A stretch of 64,000 nt of DNA, taken from the NCBI GenBank assembly GCA_002166865.1, contig NHTQ01000007.1, forward strand, positions 1-64,000, in the 5' to 3' direction. Numbering within the stretch: position 1 is the stretch's first letter; each line of letters begins with the position of its first letter. Shown here one piece after another: positions 36,772 through 46,203 of this stretch. Under the pieces are notes generated by a model. That model made no database searches and was not told the DNA's origin. It saw only the letters and a program-made list of their open reading frames with translations. Source of the DNA: Rhodobacteraceae bacterium WFHF2C18. GTDB lineage: Bacteria; Pseudomonadota; Alphaproteobacteria; Rhodobacterales; Rhodobacteraceae. The position numbers were made by a program, and so were the translations under genes.

Positions 36772-37425
36772 ATGAAGTTTTTCGTAGATACCGCCGATGT
36801 GGCCGCGATCAAGGAACTCACCGAACTGGGCATGGTGGACGGGGTGACGACGAACCCCTCCCTGATCCTGAAATCCGGCCGCGACATCCAGGAAGTCACC
36901 AAGGAGATCTGCGATCTTGTCGACGGCCCCGTCAGCGCCGAGGTCGTGGCGTTGGAGGCCGACCGCATGATCGAGGAGGGGCGCAAGCTGGCCCGGATCG
37001 CCGACAACATCGCGATCAAGGTGCCGCTGACCTGGGACGGGCTGAAGGCCTGCAAGACGCTCGCGGGCGAGGGCCGGATGGTTAACGTCACATTGTGCTT
37101 CTCGGCCAACCAGGCGCTGCTTGCGGCCAAGGCGGGGGCCACCTTCATCTCGCCCTTCATCGGCCGGCTTGACGACATCAACCTCGACGGCATGCAGTTG
37201 ATTGCCGACATTCGTCAGGTCTACGACAACTACGGGTTCGAAACACAGATCCTCGCCGCCTCGATCCGGACGGTGAACCACGCCTTACAGTCCGCCCAGA
37301 TCGGCGCCGACGTGATGACCGCCCCGCCCGATGTCATCAAGAAGATGGCGGCCCATCCGCTGACCGACAAGGGGCTGGAAGCTTTCCTGAAGGACTGGGA
37401 AAAAACGGGGCAGAAAATCGTCTAG
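36772..37425 (+). CDS. fsa: Transaldolase / fructose-6-phosphate aldolase
   Basis: The 217-residue TIM-barrel protein begins [16 protein letters not shown]. The Schiff-base Lys83 lies in [12 protein letters not shown], followed by [19 protein letters not shown] and the C-terminal [12 protein letters not shown]. It belongs to the short transaldolase/FSA group acting in the pentose phosphate pathway. ATG 36772 with GCTGGAA upstream. Whether it works mainly as transaldolase or aldolase cannot be told; many alphaproteobacteria use it as transaldolase. Confidence 0.92.
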   Translation: MKFFVDTADVAAIKELTELGMVDGVTTNPSLILKSGRDIQEVTKEICDLVDGPVSAEVVALEADRMIEEGRKLARIADNIAIKVPLTWDGLKACKTLAGEGRMVNVTLCFSANQALLAAKAGATFISPFIGRLDDINLDGMQLIADIRQVYDNYGFETQILAASIRTVNHALQSAQIGADVMTAPPDVIKKMAAHPLTDKGLEAFLKDWEKTGQKIV

Positions 37426-37464
37426 GCCCGTGCTATAAAACGAGGCAAAGACAGCGAGGCGGAC

Positions 37465-38172
37465 ATGAGCACCAAGCCCCGGATGGACGACACCGTGCGC
37501 GAGAAGATCATCGCGCAGCCCGATGTGATCCTTGACGATCAGGACCTGATGCGTGCGCTCATTGCCGCGAACGAACGCGCCATGGGCGGCAACATCGTGG
37601 ACCTGCGCGGCATCGCGATGGAGCGGCTGGAGGCCCGCCTGGACCGGCTGGAGGACACGCACCGCGCCGTCATCGCGGCCGCCTACGACAATCTCGCCGG
37701 TACCAACCAGGTGCATCGGGCGATCCTGCGGATGCTCGACCCCGTGGAATTCGAGGCCTTCCTGCGGGACCTCGGCGGCGAAGTGGCCGAGATCCTGCGC
37801 GTGGACGCCGTGCGGCTGGTCCTCGAATCGGCCCAGAACGATGACGATCCGTCGATCGCCCGGCTTGGCGACGTGCTGACCGTGGCCGAGCCCGGGTTCG
37901 TCGCCGATTACGCCACGGACGGCCGGAACGCGACGCCCCGCACGGTGACGCTGCGCCAGATGGCGGCGGGGGATCGGCGCATTTACGGGGCGGCGGCCGG
38001 GTTCATCCGATCCGAGGCCTGCCTGTTGCTGGATTTCGGCGAGGGTCGGCTGCCCGGCATGCTGGTTCTGGGGGCGGAGGATCCGCACCAGTTCACGCCG
38101 CAGCAGGGCACTGACCTGCTGGCCTTTTTCGGCGGCGTTTTCGAACGGGCGATGCGCCGCTGGCTTTCATGA
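37465..38172 (+). CDS. DUF484 family protein
   Basis: The 235-residue protein begins MSTKPRMDDTVREKIIAQPD. A coiled-coil segment (about 50-75, RLEARLDRLEDTHRAVI) leads into a GAF-like domain ending LGAEDPHQFTPQQGTDLLAFF. DUF484 genes commonly precede xerC; here the stop overlaps the xerC start by ATGA. A role with the recombinase is suggested by that linkage only. Confidence 0.88.
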   Translation: MSTKPRMDDTVREKIIAQPDVILDDQDLMRALIAANERAMGGNIVDLRGIAMERLEARLDRLEDTHRAVIAAAYDNLAGTNQVHRAILRMLDPVEFEAFLRDLGGEVAEILRVDAVRLVLESAQNDDDPSIARLGDVLTVAEPGFVADYATDGRNATPRTVTLRQMAAGDRRIYGAAAGFIRSEACLLLDFGEGRLPGMLVLGAEDPHQFTPQQGTDLLAFFGGVFERAMRRWLS

Positions 38173-39083
38173 TCAGTCCCGCGGCCCGCGACGCATTGCA
38201 GGCATGGCTGGACCAGCAGCGCGCGCTGCACGGGGCGTCGGAAAACACGCTGTCGGCCTATGCCCGGGACGTGACCGAATTCCTGGCGTTCATGACCGCG
38301 CACCAGGGCGCGCAGCAGGGCCTTTCCCCGCTGGCGCGCATCACCGTGGGCGACATGCGCGCCTGGATGGCCCATGCACGGGGGACGGGCATCGGCGCCC
38401 GGACGCTGGCGCGCAAGCTTTCCGCCGTAAAGAGCTTCTACCGGTGGCTGTCCGAGCGTGAAGGGTTCGAACCGGCCGCCGTGCTGGCCACCCGCGCGCC
38501 CCGGTTTCAGCGGCGCCTGCCGCGGCCGTTGACGCCGCAAGCGGCGCAGGACGTCATCGAAACGCTGGACGCCCAGGCCGACAGTCCTTGGATCGCCGCG
38601 CGCGACCGCGCTGTCGTGACATTGCTTTACGGCTGCGGGCTGCGCATTTCCGAGGCGCTGAACCTGCCGGCCGAGAACGCGGCCATGGGCGATACGCTGC
38701 GAATCGCCGGGAAGGGGGGGAAGGAGCGGATCGTTCCGGTCATCGCCCCGGCCAGGGAGGCCGTGGCGCAATACGCCGAGCTTTGCCCGCACAGGCTGGA
38801 GGCGGGCACGCCGCTCTTCCGCGGCGTGCGGGGCGGGCGGCTCAGTCCGCGTGCGGTGCAGAAGGTGGTGGAACGCGTGCGTCACCAACTGGGCCTGCCC
38901 GCCAGCGCGACGCCCCATGCCATGCGCCACAGCTTCGCGACGCACCTTCTGAATGCCGGGGGCGACCTGCGCGCGATCCAGGAACTCCTGGGCCATGCCT
39001 CCTTGTCCACCACGCAGGCCTACACGGCGGTTGACAGCGCGCGGCTGATGGAAATCTACGACAAGGCGCACCCCAAAGCCTGA
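38169..39083 (+). CDS. xerC: Tyrosine recombinase XerC
   Basis: The 304-residue recombinase resolves chromosome dimers at dif with XerD. Catalytic residues are visible in order: Arg in YGCGLRISEALNL, Lys in GKGGKERIV, HxxR in PHAMRHSFATHLL, His in LLGHASLSTTQAYT and the nucleophilic Tyr in QAYTAVD. The N-terminal SAM-like core-binding domain starts LQAWLDQQRALHGAS. The start overlaps the DUF484 gene by 4 bp. No integron or phage features are nearby, which supports the chromosomal form. Confidence 0.93.
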   Translation: MISPAARDALQAWLDQQRALHGASENTLSAYARDVTEFLAFMTAHQGAQQGLSPLARITVGDMRAWMAHARGTGIGARTLARKLSAVKSFYRWLSEREGFEPAAVLATRAPRFQRRLPRPLTPQAAQDVIETLDAQADSPWIAARDRAVVTLLYGCGLRISEALNLPAENAAMGDTLRIAGKGGKERIVPVIAPAREAVAQYAELCPHRLEAGTPLFRGVRGGRLSPRAVQKVVERVRHQLGLPASATPHAMRHSFATHLLNAGGDLRAIQELLGHASLSTTQAYTAVDSARLMEIYDKAHPKA

Positions 39084-39118
39084 TTGCGTCCACCCGTCTT
39101 TTGCGCCATGACAGTTTC

Positions 39119-39811
39119 ATGACGAACGGGATCAAGGCTTTGTCCGTCCATCTGCTGACGGCCACGGGGGCTGTTTTCGCCATGCTGGCGATGCTCGAGG
39201 CGACGCAGGCGGAGTGGGACATGATGTTCTTCTGGCTGGTCGTGGCCTTCGCGGTGGACGGCGTCGACGGGCCGCTGGCACGGCGGTACCTTGTCGCGGC
39301 GCATGCGCCGCGGTTCGACGGGGTGCTGCTCGATCTCATCATCGATTATCTGACCTACGTCTTCATCCCGGCCTTCGCGCTGTTCAAGTCCGACCTCCTG
39401 CCGGGATGGACGGGCTGGGCGGCGATCATCATCATCACCTATGCCAGCGCGATGTACTTCGCTGATACCAGTATGAAAACAAAGGACAATTCCTTTGCCG
39501 GCTTTCCCGGGGCCTGGAACATGCTGGTGCTGGTCCTGTTTGCGGTGAAGCCCGACATCTGGCTGATCCTGCTGCTGGTGACGCTGCTGTCGGTGGCGAT
39601 GTTCCTGCCGCTGAAGTTCATACACCCCGTGCGCACGGCCCGCTGGCGGGCGCTGTCGCTGCCGGTGGCCTTTGCCTGGACCTTCTTTGCGGGCTGGGCG
39701 GCCTGGGTGGATTTCCACCCCGAAAGCTGGGCGCACTGGGGGCTGGTTGTGACCAGCCTGTACCTGCTGATGGCCGGCATGCTGCAACAGGTGATCCCGG
39801 TCCGGCGCTGA
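39119..39811 (+). CDS. pcs: Phosphatidylcholine synthase
   Basis: The 230-residue membrane enzyme has the CDP-alcohol phosphotransferase motif D-G-x2-A-R-x(n)-G-x3-D-x3-D in VDGVDGPLARRY and FDGVLLDLIIDYLTY. About 7-8 TM segments are present, and the C-terminus is TSLYLLMAGMLQQ. Pcs condenses CDP-diacylglycerol with choline to form phosphatidylcholine, a route typical of host-associated and marine alphaproteobacteria. ATG 39119 is preferred over the in-frame TTG at 39101. A palindromic hairpin follows. Confidence 0.9.
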   Translation: MTNGIKALSVHLLTATGAVFAMLAMLEATQAEWDMMFFWLVVAFAVDGVDGPLARRYLVAAHAPRFDGVLLDLIIDYLTYVFIPAFALFKSDLLPGWTGWAAIIIITYASAMYFADTSMKTKDNSFAGFPGAWNMLVLVLFAVKPDIWLILLLVTLLSVAMFLPLKFIHPVRTARWRALSLPVAFAWTFFAGWAAWVDFHPESWAHWGLVVTSLYLLMAGMLQQVIPVRR

Positions 39812-39818
39812 GCGGCGG

Positions 39819-39848
39819 GCCCGTACGGATCGTACCAACCGTACGGGC
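39819..39848 (+). terminator. Hairpin after the phosphatidylcholine synthase gene
   Basis: GCCCGTACGG (39819-39828) pairs with CCGTACGGGC (39839-39848) over 10 bp with a 10-base loop; only TT follows. It begins 8 bp after the stop codon and shares its stem with the hairpin behind ruvB. Apart from this the 165-bp spacer 39812-39976 shows nothing certain. Confidence 0.6.
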
Positions 39849-39976
39849 TTGGCGTACGGCTCCGTCTTGCAGACGGCCCAAGCTCTGCCGCGCGCGTCCC
39901 GCCGCCCCTCACCGGCCTCTCAGACCCCGGATGGAGATGCCCGAAAACCCGCTTCTTCGGGCTGCCCCGTCCACGC

Positions 39977-40972
39977 CTACTCGGCGTTGAGCAGCACCGC
40001 CTCGACCCGGCGGTTGGCCGCGCGCCCCTCGGCCGTCCGGTTCGGCGCCACGGGCGCGAGGTATCCCACCCCCTCGGCCTCCATCTGTTGGCGGGGCACG
40101 CCATGCACCTTGGCCAGCCTGTCCAGAACCGCTTGGGCCCGCCGGCGCGAAAGCGCGATGTTGTCGGCCAGCACGCCGACCGCGTCGGTATGACCGACCA
40201 GGGCGATTCGGCGCACGGGATCGGCCTTGAGGTAGGCCGCGAGCGCGGCGAGCGAAGCGTGCCGGCCCTGCCCGAGGGTGGCCGCGCCGGTGCCGAAATC
40301 GAGATCCCGCAGGACCGCGTGGCCCCGGGCCTCGATTTGCCGGACCACCGGCGCCTCGTCCGCCCCGCCATCACCGTCACCGGGGGGCGCCAGCTCGGGC
40401 GGCCGCGCAGCGGGCTCCTCCGACGCCGGCGCGGGCACGGGTGCACCCGGGACCCCATTGCCGCGGACATGGATGATCTGGACATAGCCGGTCGCGCCGC
40501 TCCGGCTGACCAGGATGGAGACATAGCGCGGCGAGTCGCCCTCGGCCCCCTTGCTGGCGGCCAGATACCGGTAGTCGAAGAGATCGACGAAAATGTCGGG
40601 CGCCGACATCACGCGCGTGTTGAAACGGAAATCGAACCCGCCGCATTCCTCACCGCTGCAATCGAAAAGGATCTCGTAGCCCGCCGCTTCGAGCTGGTCG
40701 CGCAGCGGCGCGAGGATCTGAAGCGTGGTCATCCCCTGCGCCGGCAGCCGGTAGGCGCGCTGCACCACGCGACCCTCGACCTCCAGCCGGGGCAGCGTGC
40801 CCTCGGCATAGGGACCCACGGGCAGCCGATAGGTATCCGCCGCCTCGACCACTTCGCGGGTCAGTTCGGCGCGGCCCGGCAGCCGCAGATCGAGCGTGGC
40901 CGCAGCCGCCACCGCGCCCGCCGCAAGCACCGGCAGGAGCGCCGCGACCGGACGCAGGGCGCGGGCGCGCAT
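39977..40972 (-). CDS. OmpA-family outer-membrane/peptidoglycan-binding protein
   Basis: The 331-residue protein has a signal peptide (MRARALRPVAALLPVLAAG, cleavage near residue 24). A middle domain with a CSGEECGG cysteine pair (near 105-110) and a Pro/Glu-rich linker (about 178-210) follow. The C-terminal OmpA peptidoglycan-binding domain contains IALVGHTDAVGVLADNIALS and RRAQAVLDRL. It probably tethers the outer membrane to peptidoglycan; no beta-barrel is evident. Confidence 0.85.
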   Translation of the reverse strand: MRARALRPVAALLPVLAAGAVAAAATLDLRLPGRAELTREVVEAADTYRLPVGPYAEGTLPRLEVEGRVVQRAYRLPAQGMTTLQILAPLRDQLEAAGYEILFDCSGEECGGFDFRFNTRVMSAPDIFVDLFDYRYLAASKGAEGDSPRYVSILVSRSGATGYVQIIHVRGNGVPGAPVPAPASEEPAARPPELAPPGDGDGGADEAPVVRQIEARGHAVLRDLDFGTGAATLGQGRHASLAALAAYLKADPVRRIALVGHTDAVGVLADNIALSRRRAQAVLDRLAKVHGVPRQQMEAEGVGYLAPVAPNRTAEGRAANRRVEAVLLNAE

Positions 40973-40975
40973 GGC

Positions 40976-41548
40976 TCAGCGCGCCTGCCCGTGGTAGGCG
41001 GGGTTGGGCTGCATCGCGGTGGCACTGGCCACCCGGTTCGTCATGTTGAAAAAGCCCGCGACATTGGCGATGTCCCAGATGTCGCGATCGCTGAATCCCA
41101 CGGCGCGCAGGCCGTCGCGGTCGAATTCCTCGATCTCGGAACTGGCCTTTGTCATCTTCTCGACGAAGGCCAGCATCGCGCGCTGGCGCGGCTCCAGGTC
41201 GGCCACCCGCCAGTTCATCACCATCGCCTCACCCAGCTCGGGCTGGCCGGACAGGGCGCGGACAGCCGCGCCATGCGCCACCTGGCAGTACCAGCAGCGG
41301 TTGACGGAACTGACGACCACCGCGATCATCTCGCGCTCCAGCTTGGACAGGCCGCTGTCGCCCAGCATCAGGTCGTTGTACATCGCCGTGAAGGCATCCA
41401 GCTTGGCCTTGTCGAAGGCGTAGGCCTTCAGCACGTTCGGCACCAGGCCCAGCTTTTCCTCGCAAATGTCGAAATACTTCTGCGTCTCCGCGGGCAGTGG
41501 ATCGAGCGGGGTCAGATCAAGCGCGGTGACGCGGTCATCGGTGGTCAT
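40976..41548 (-). CDS. AhpD-like peroxidase-related / carboxymuconolactone decarboxylase family protein
   Basis: The 190-residue helical protein has the redox CxxC and His motif NRCWYCQVAHG near residues 83-93, with LSKLEREMIAVVVSSVN before it. The family (peroxidase-related enzyme, AhpD fold) reduces peroxides or serves in uncharacterised redox reactions. Its start overlaps the GNAT stop by ATGA and its stop lies 3 bp before the OmpA-like start. Confidence 0.85.
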   Translation of the reverse strand: MTTDDRVTALDLTPLDPLPAETQKYFDICEEKLGLVPNVLKAYAFDKAKLDAFTAMYNDLMLGDSGLSKLEREMIAVVVSSVNRCWYCQVAHGAAVRALSGQPELGEAMVMNWRVADLEPRQRAMLAFVEKMTKASSEIEEFDRDGLRAVGFSDRDIWDIANVAGFFNMTNRVASATAMQPNPAYHGQAR

Positions 41549-42282
41549 TGGGGCTGCTCCTCCTCTGGCCTCATGCGGTAGTGGTAGTGTTCCACAGGCG
41601 CGAGGCCGAGGGAAGCATAGAGCGCCGCGGCCGCGCTGTTGGCCCGGGTGCAGAGCGCCGCGAGATGGCCGGCCCCGCGGGCCGCGGCCCAGTGGGCGGC
41701 GCCCAGCATCAGGTTGCGCCCCATGCCCCGCCGGCGGTGCGCGGGGCGCACGTGCATGGCATGCACCATCACCACGTCGGCGTGGATCGCGGCGAAGGCC
41801 GTGGCGGCCGCACTTTGCCCGTCACGGGCCAGCAGCGCCGTCTTGGGCTGCGGGGCGCGCTGCATGACGGCCAGGCGCGCGGGGCCGATGCCACCCTCGG
41901 CCCAGATGTCCGCCTGGATCGCGAGCGGTTCCCAGATCGCGAAGGTGGTAGCAAGCGGCGGGCGATCGGCCAGTAGCGGGGCGATCGCCCCGGCGTGCAC
42001 GATCACCGGATCGACCACCGCGTAGCCGTGTTCGGCCAGGAGCGCGTCGAGGGCCACCTCGCCGGCGCGCACCATGAAAAGCGGGGGCTGGCCGCGCGCG
42101 CGCATCGCCGCCTCGGCCCGGGGCAGGTCCGCCGCAGTGACGGGGCCGCGGGCCGTGGCGGCCGACACGCGCTTGCCCCCGCCCCGGCCCGTGCGCAGGA
42201 TCCACGGCCCTTCCAGAACGCGGGCGGCGGGCGGCCATGTCGCCTCGGCCACGGCGTGCAGGTCCGGCAGGGGCGCGCTCAT
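41545..42282 (-). CDS. GNAT-family N-acetyltransferase
   Basis: The 245-residue protein has an N-terminal extension (about 1-110) and a C-terminal GNAT fold. The acetyl-CoA loop is HVRPAHRRRGMGRNLM near 186-200, then TRANSAAAALYASLGL. The substrate is unknown. It is linked by 4-bp overlaps to the CinA-like gene upstream and the AhpD-like gene downstream, forming an apparent four-gene minus-strand run ending with the OmpA-like gene. Confidence 0.83.
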   Translation of the reverse strand: MSAPLPDLHAVAEATWPPAARVLEGPWILRTGRGGGKRVSAATARGPVTAADLPRAEAAMRARGQPPLFMVRAGEVALDALLAEHGYAVVDPVIVHAGAIAPLLADRPPLATTFAIWEPLAIQADIWAEGGIGPARLAVMQRAPQPKTALLARDGQSAAATAFAAIHADVVMVHAMHVRPAHRRRGMGRNLMLGAAHWAAARGAGHLAALCTRANSAAAALYASLGLAPVEHYHYRMRPEEEQPQ

Positions 42283-43001
42283 TCCGGGAAGAGGCGGTGC
42301 AGCTCGGCCACCGCGGCGTCGAGGCGCGCGGCATCGCTGCCACGGACCACCACGTTGGCACAGAAGGCGCCGTCGCGCTGGAAGGGGTAGGAGCCGAAGG
42401 AAAGGTCGGGGAAGCGGCCCGCCAGGTCCCGCAGGGGGCCGGCGATCTCGCCCTCGCCGCGGAAGATCTGGATGGATTGCGACATGAGCGGCGCGCCGCC
42501 GGTCAGCGTGGGCAGGACCGAGGCCAGCATCGCCTCGAAGATCGCCGGCACGCCGGCCAGGACGTGCACGTTGTCCAGCGTGAAGCCGGGCGCGGCGCTG
42601 ATCGGGTTGTCGATGAGCGTGGCGTCCTCGGGGATACGGGCCATGCGCAGGCGCGCCGCGTTCAGCTCGCCCCCGGTGCGGGCGTAGTGCGCCTCCAGCA
42701 GGGCGCGGGCATCCGCGCGCACGTCGATCGACCGGCCCAGGGCGGCAGCGACCGTATCGGCGGTGATGTCGTCGTGGGTGGGCCCGATGCCGCCGGAGGT
42801 GAACAGGTGATCGTGGGCGCCGCTGAGTTCCTTGACGGCGGCGCCGATGGCCGCCGCATCGTCGGCGACGACACGGGCCTCGCGCAGGTCGATGCCCGCC
42901 TTGGTCAGTTCCTTGGCCAGGTGGTGCATGTTGGAATCGCGCGTGCGCCCCGAGAGGATCTCGTCCCCGATCACGAGCATGGCGGCGGTTGGGTTGGGCA
43001 T
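42279..43001 (-). CDS. CinA/MoaB-like molybdopterin-binding domain protein
   Basis: The 240-residue protein has the MoCF-type motif LFTSGGIGPTHDDITADTVA near 67-86 and begins MPNPTAAMLVIGDEILSGRT. It is the CinA N-terminal domain without the C-terminal NMN-deamidase domain. It may hydrolyse nucleotides or pyridine nucleotides; its role is uncertain. The start is divergent from sfsA with a 47-bp spacer. Confidence 0.86.
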   Translation of the reverse strand: MPNPTAAMLVIGDEILSGRTRDSNMHHLAKELTKAGIDLREARVVADDAAAIGAAVKELSGAHDHLFTSGGIGPTHDDITADTVAAALGRSIDVRADARALLEAHYARTGGELNAARLRMARIPEDATLIDNPISAAPGFTLDNVHVLAGVPAIFEAMLASVLPTLTGGAPLMSQSIQIFRGEGEIAGPLRDLAGRFPDLSFGSYPFQRDGAFCANVVVRGSDAARLDAAVAELHRLFPE

Positions 43002-43048
43002 TGGCGTGCTCCTTGCGTGGGCGTGGGGTTGGGTATAGGCCGCGCGCC

Positions 43049-43750
43049 ATGCGCTTTCAAACCCCTCTTGTCCCGGGCACGCTGATCCGCCGCTACAAAC
43101 GGTTCCTGGCCGACGTGCGGCTGGACGACGGGCGCGAGGTGACGGCGCATTGTCCCAACCCCGGCTCGATGATGGGGCTGGCCGCGCCGGGCACGCGGAT
43201 CTGGGTGGAGCCCACCGACGATCCGCGCAAGAAGCTGAAATTCGCCTGGCGGCTTGTGCAGCACGACAGCGGCCATTTCACCGGCGTGGACACGGGCCTG
43301 CCCAACCGGGCGCTGCGGGCCGCACTGGAGGCCGGGGCGGTGCCCGCGCTGACCGATTATGGCACGGTGCGCCCCGAGGTGAAATACGGCGCCGGCAGCC
43401 GGGTCGATTTCCTTCTGTCCCAGCCCGGCCTGCCCGATGCCTATGTCGAGGTGAAATCGGTGACGCTGTCGCGCCATCCCGGCCTGGCGGAGTTCCCCGA
43501 CAGCGTGACGGCGCGGGGGGCGAGGCACCTGCACGACCTGGCGCAGGTGGCCGGGACGGGCCGGCGCGCCGTGCTGTTCTACCTGGTCCAGCGCACGGAT
43601 GCCCGGGCGGTCGGCGTGGCCGCCGACATCGACCCCGCCTATGCCGCCGCGCTGGAGCGGGCCCGCGCCGCCGGCGTCGAGGTCATGGCCCACGGCACGC
43701 AGATCACCCCCGAGGGCGTCACGCTGGCCGTGCCGCTGCCGGTGCGCTGA
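43049..43750 (+). CDS. sfsA: SfsA family protein
   Basis: The 233-residue protein has RRYKRFLADVRLDDG, TAHCPNPGSMMGL near 31-43, the endonuclease-like YVEVKSVTLS near 135 and FPDSVTARGARHL. The latter carry the PD-(D/E)xK residues D, E and K of the SfsA fold. E. coli SfsA affects maltose gene expression and binds DNA; the molecular function is not settled. ATG 43049 is the start. Confidence 0.92.
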   Translation: MRFQTPLVPGTLIRRYKRFLADVRLDDGREVTAHCPNPGSMMGLAAPGTRIWVEPTDDPRKKLKFAWRLVQHDSGHFTGVDTGLPNRALRAALEAGAVPALTDYGTVRPEVKYGAGSRVDFLLSQPGLPDAYVEVKSVTLSRHPGLAEFPDSVTARGARHLHDLAQVAGTGRRAVLFYLVQRTDARAVGVAADIDPAYAAALERARAAGVEVMAHGTQITPEGVTLAVPLPVR

Positions 43751-43833
43751 GCGGTGGCGACCCCCTCTGGCCCTGCGGCGCAAAACACAATAGATAGAGG
43801 GAAATTGCCCAGAGCCGAGGATACCTGCCCGTG

Positions 43834-44685
43834 ATGGACGAACCCCGAGGACGCGTGACCCGCGACGGCATCCGCATCCATGAACGCGCCGATTTCGCCG
43901 GCATGCACAAGGCCGGCGCGCTGGCCGCGCGCATCCTGGACGAGATGGCCGATCACGTCTTCCCGGGCCAGACCACCGCCGAACTCGATCGCATGATCGA
44001 GGAAAAGGTGGTGGCCGCGGGCGCGAAATCGGCCACCATCGGCTACCGCGGATACCAGCATGCAAGCTGCATCAGCGTGAACCACGTGGTCTGCCACGGC
44101 ATTCCCGGCAACAAGATCCCCAAGTGGAAGAACGACCCGCACCGCCGCACCGATGACGCGCTGAAGGATGGCGATATCCTCAACATCGATGTCACGGTGA
44201 TCGTGGACGGATGGCACGGCGATACCAGCCGGATGTACGTGGCCGGCAAGCCCAAGGCCTATGCCGAGCGCCTGATACAGGTCACCCATGATGCGCTGAT
44301 GACCGGGATCGCGGCGGTGAAACCGGGCAACACCTTCGGCGACATCGGCCACGCCATCCAGAGCTTCGTGGAAGGCCATCGCATGTCGGTGGTGCGCGAT
44401 TTCTGCGGGCACGGGCTGGGCCGGGTGTTCCATTCGCCCCCCAATGTGCTGCACTATGGCCGGGCGGGAACCGGCCCGGTCCTGGAAGAGGGCATGTTCT
44501 TCACCATCGAGCCGATGGTGAACCTGGGCCGGCCCGAGACGAAGGTGCTGGCCGACGACTGGACGGCCATCACCCGCGACAAGGCGCTATCGGCCCAGTT
44601 CGAGCATTCCGTGGGCGTGAGCGCGGATGGCGCCGAGATCTTCACCCTCTCGCCGGCGGGGCGCTTTCATCCCACCTGGACCTAG
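43834..44685 (+). CDS. map: Methionine aminopeptidase, type I
   Basis: The roughly 283-residue metallopeptidase has the metal ligands in NIDVTVIVDGWHGDTSRMY (two Asp), CGHGLGRVFH (His), FTIEPMVN (Glu) and QFEHSVGV (Glu). It removes the initiator Met from nascent proteins. The ATG at 43834 is used; the codon before it is GTG, which could also initiate. The N-terminal extension before the core is short. Confidence 0.94.
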   Translation: MDEPRGRVTRDGIRIHERADFAGMHKAGALAARILDEMADHVFPGQTTAELDRMIEEKVVAAGAKSATIGYRGYQHASCISVNHVVCHGIPGNKIPKWKNDPHRRTDDALKDGDILNIDVTVIVDGWHGDTSRMYVAGKPKAYAERLIQVTHDALMTGIAAVKPGNTFGDIGHAIQSFVEGHRMSVVRDFCGHGLGRVFHSPPNVLHYGRAGTGPVLEEGMFFTIEPMVNLGRPETKVLADDWTAITRDKALSAQFEHSVGVSADGAEIFTLSPAGRFHPTWT

Positions 44686-44862
44686 GCGCGGGGCCTGACC
44701 CGCCATCTTCCGACGACGCGGCCGAGCGCGCGCATGACGGACGCGCGCGCCGGCACATCGACGCCGGCCGTATCCTTCGCGGGGTCAGCCGGGAAGCGGC
44801 CGCGCCCGACCCTGCGGCCGATCCCCGAACCGGCCAGAACCGGCCCGGCGAAGGGGCTGGCA

Positions 44863-46092
44863 TCAGTCGCCGGCGTCCATGTCGAAGCCGAGATGCCGCG
44901 CGACGGTGAAGATGTCCTTGTCGCCGCGGCCGCACATGTTCATCACCAGCAGGTGGTCCGACGGCAGGTCCGGCGCGATCTTCGTCACATGGGCCAGGGC
45001 GTGGCTGGGCTCCAGCGCGGGAATGATCCCCTCTGTCTCGCAGGACAGCTGGAACGCCTCCAGCGCCTCCTTGTCGGTGATCGAGACATACTCGGCGCGG
45101 CCGGTGTCGTGCAGCCATGAATGTTCCGGCCCGATGCCGGGATAATCGAGACCGGCGGAGATGGAATACCCTTCCAGGATCTGGCCGTCCTCATCCTGCA
45201 GCAGGTAGGTGCGGTTGCCGTGCAGCACGCCGGGCCGGCCGCCCGTCAGCGAGGCGCAGTGTTCCATCTTGTCGTCAACGCCCTTGCCGCCGGCCTCGAC
45301 GCCGATGATCCGCACCTCCTTGTCGTCGAGGAAGGGATAGAACAGCCCCATGGCGTTCGACCCTCCGCCGATGGCCGCGATCACGGTGTCGGGCAGCCGG
45401 CCCTCGGCCGCCTGCATCTGCTCGCGTGTCTCCTGGCCGATGATCGACTGGAAGTCGCGCACCATCGCCGGGTAGGGATGCGGGCCGGCCACGGTGCCGA
45501 TGCAGTAGAAGGTGTCGCGCACGTTGGTCACCCAGTCGCGCAGAGCATCGTTCATCGCGTCCTTCAGCGTGCCGCGGCCCGAGGTGACGGGCACGACCTC
45601 GGCCCCCAGCAGCTTCATGCGGAAGACGTTGGGGCGCTGCCGCTCGACATCGTGCGCGCCCATGTAGACCACGCATTTCAACCCGAACTTGGCACAGACC
45701 GTGGCGGTGGCCACGCCATGCTGGCCCGCGCCGGTCTCGGCGATGATGCGGGTCTTGCCCATGCGCCGGGCGAGCAGGATCTGGCCCAGCACGTTGTTGA
45801 TCTTGTGCGCGCCGGTGTGGTTGAGCTCGTCACGCTTCATGTAGATTTTCGCGCCGCCCAGCCGTTCGGTCAGGCGGCGGGCGAAGTAGAGCGGGCTGGG
45901 CCGACCCACGTAGTGGGTCCACAGATCGTGCATCTCGTCCCAGAAGCTCTGGTCGGTCTTGGCGTGCTCGTACTGCTCCTGCAATTCCAGGATCAGCGGC
46001 ATGAGCGTTTCCGAGACGAACCGCCCGCCGAAATCGCCGAAGCGGCCCGTCTCGTCGGGGCCGGTCATGAAGGAATTGACAAGGTCGTTCAT
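44863..46092 (-). CDS. trpB: Tryptophan synthase beta chain
   Basis: The 409-residue PLP enzyme has the Schiff-base Lys in [14 protein letters not shown] near 97-110, the Gly-rich phosphate site [12 protein letters not shown] and the family C-terminus [12 protein letters not shown] written here as [12 protein letters not shown]. It joins indole and serine to form tryptophan. trpA is not in the window. It lies 111 bp downstream of a methyltransferase gene rather than directly behind trpF. Confidence 0.97.
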   Translation of the reverse strand: MNDLVNSFMTGPDETGRFGDFGGRFVSETLMPLILELQEQYEHAKTDQSFWDEMHDLWTHYVGRPSPLYFARRLTERLGGAKIYMKRDELNHTGAHKINNVLGQILLARRMGKTRIIAETGAGQHGVATATVCAKFGLKCVVYMGAHDVERQRPNVFRMKLLGAEVVPVTSGRGTLKDAMNDALRDWVTNVRDTFYCIGTVAGPHPYPAMVRDFQSIIGQETREQMQAAEGRLPDTVIAAIGGGSNAMGLFYPFLDDKEVRIIGVEAGGKGVDDKMEHCASLTGGRPGVLHGNRTYLLQDEDGQILEGYSISAGLDYPGIGPEHSWLHDTGRAEYVSITDKEALEAFQLSCETEGIIPALEPSHALAHVTKIAPDLPSDHLLVMNMCGRGDKDIFTVARHLGFDMDAGD

Positions 46093-46203
46093 CGGGGGGC
46101 CTTCCGGTCTTGATCCGCTTCGTGGTGAATATGGAACGCGGCGGTGTTTTTCCAGAGAAAAGCGGCGGGAAGGGGGCGGGGCGTTCCGGGGAAAACCCCC
46201 GGC

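Noticed and set aside
38169-39083. Integrase of a mobile element
   Set aside because: Residues and the DUF484 partner fit chromosomal XerC. No att-like repeats or phage genes flank it.
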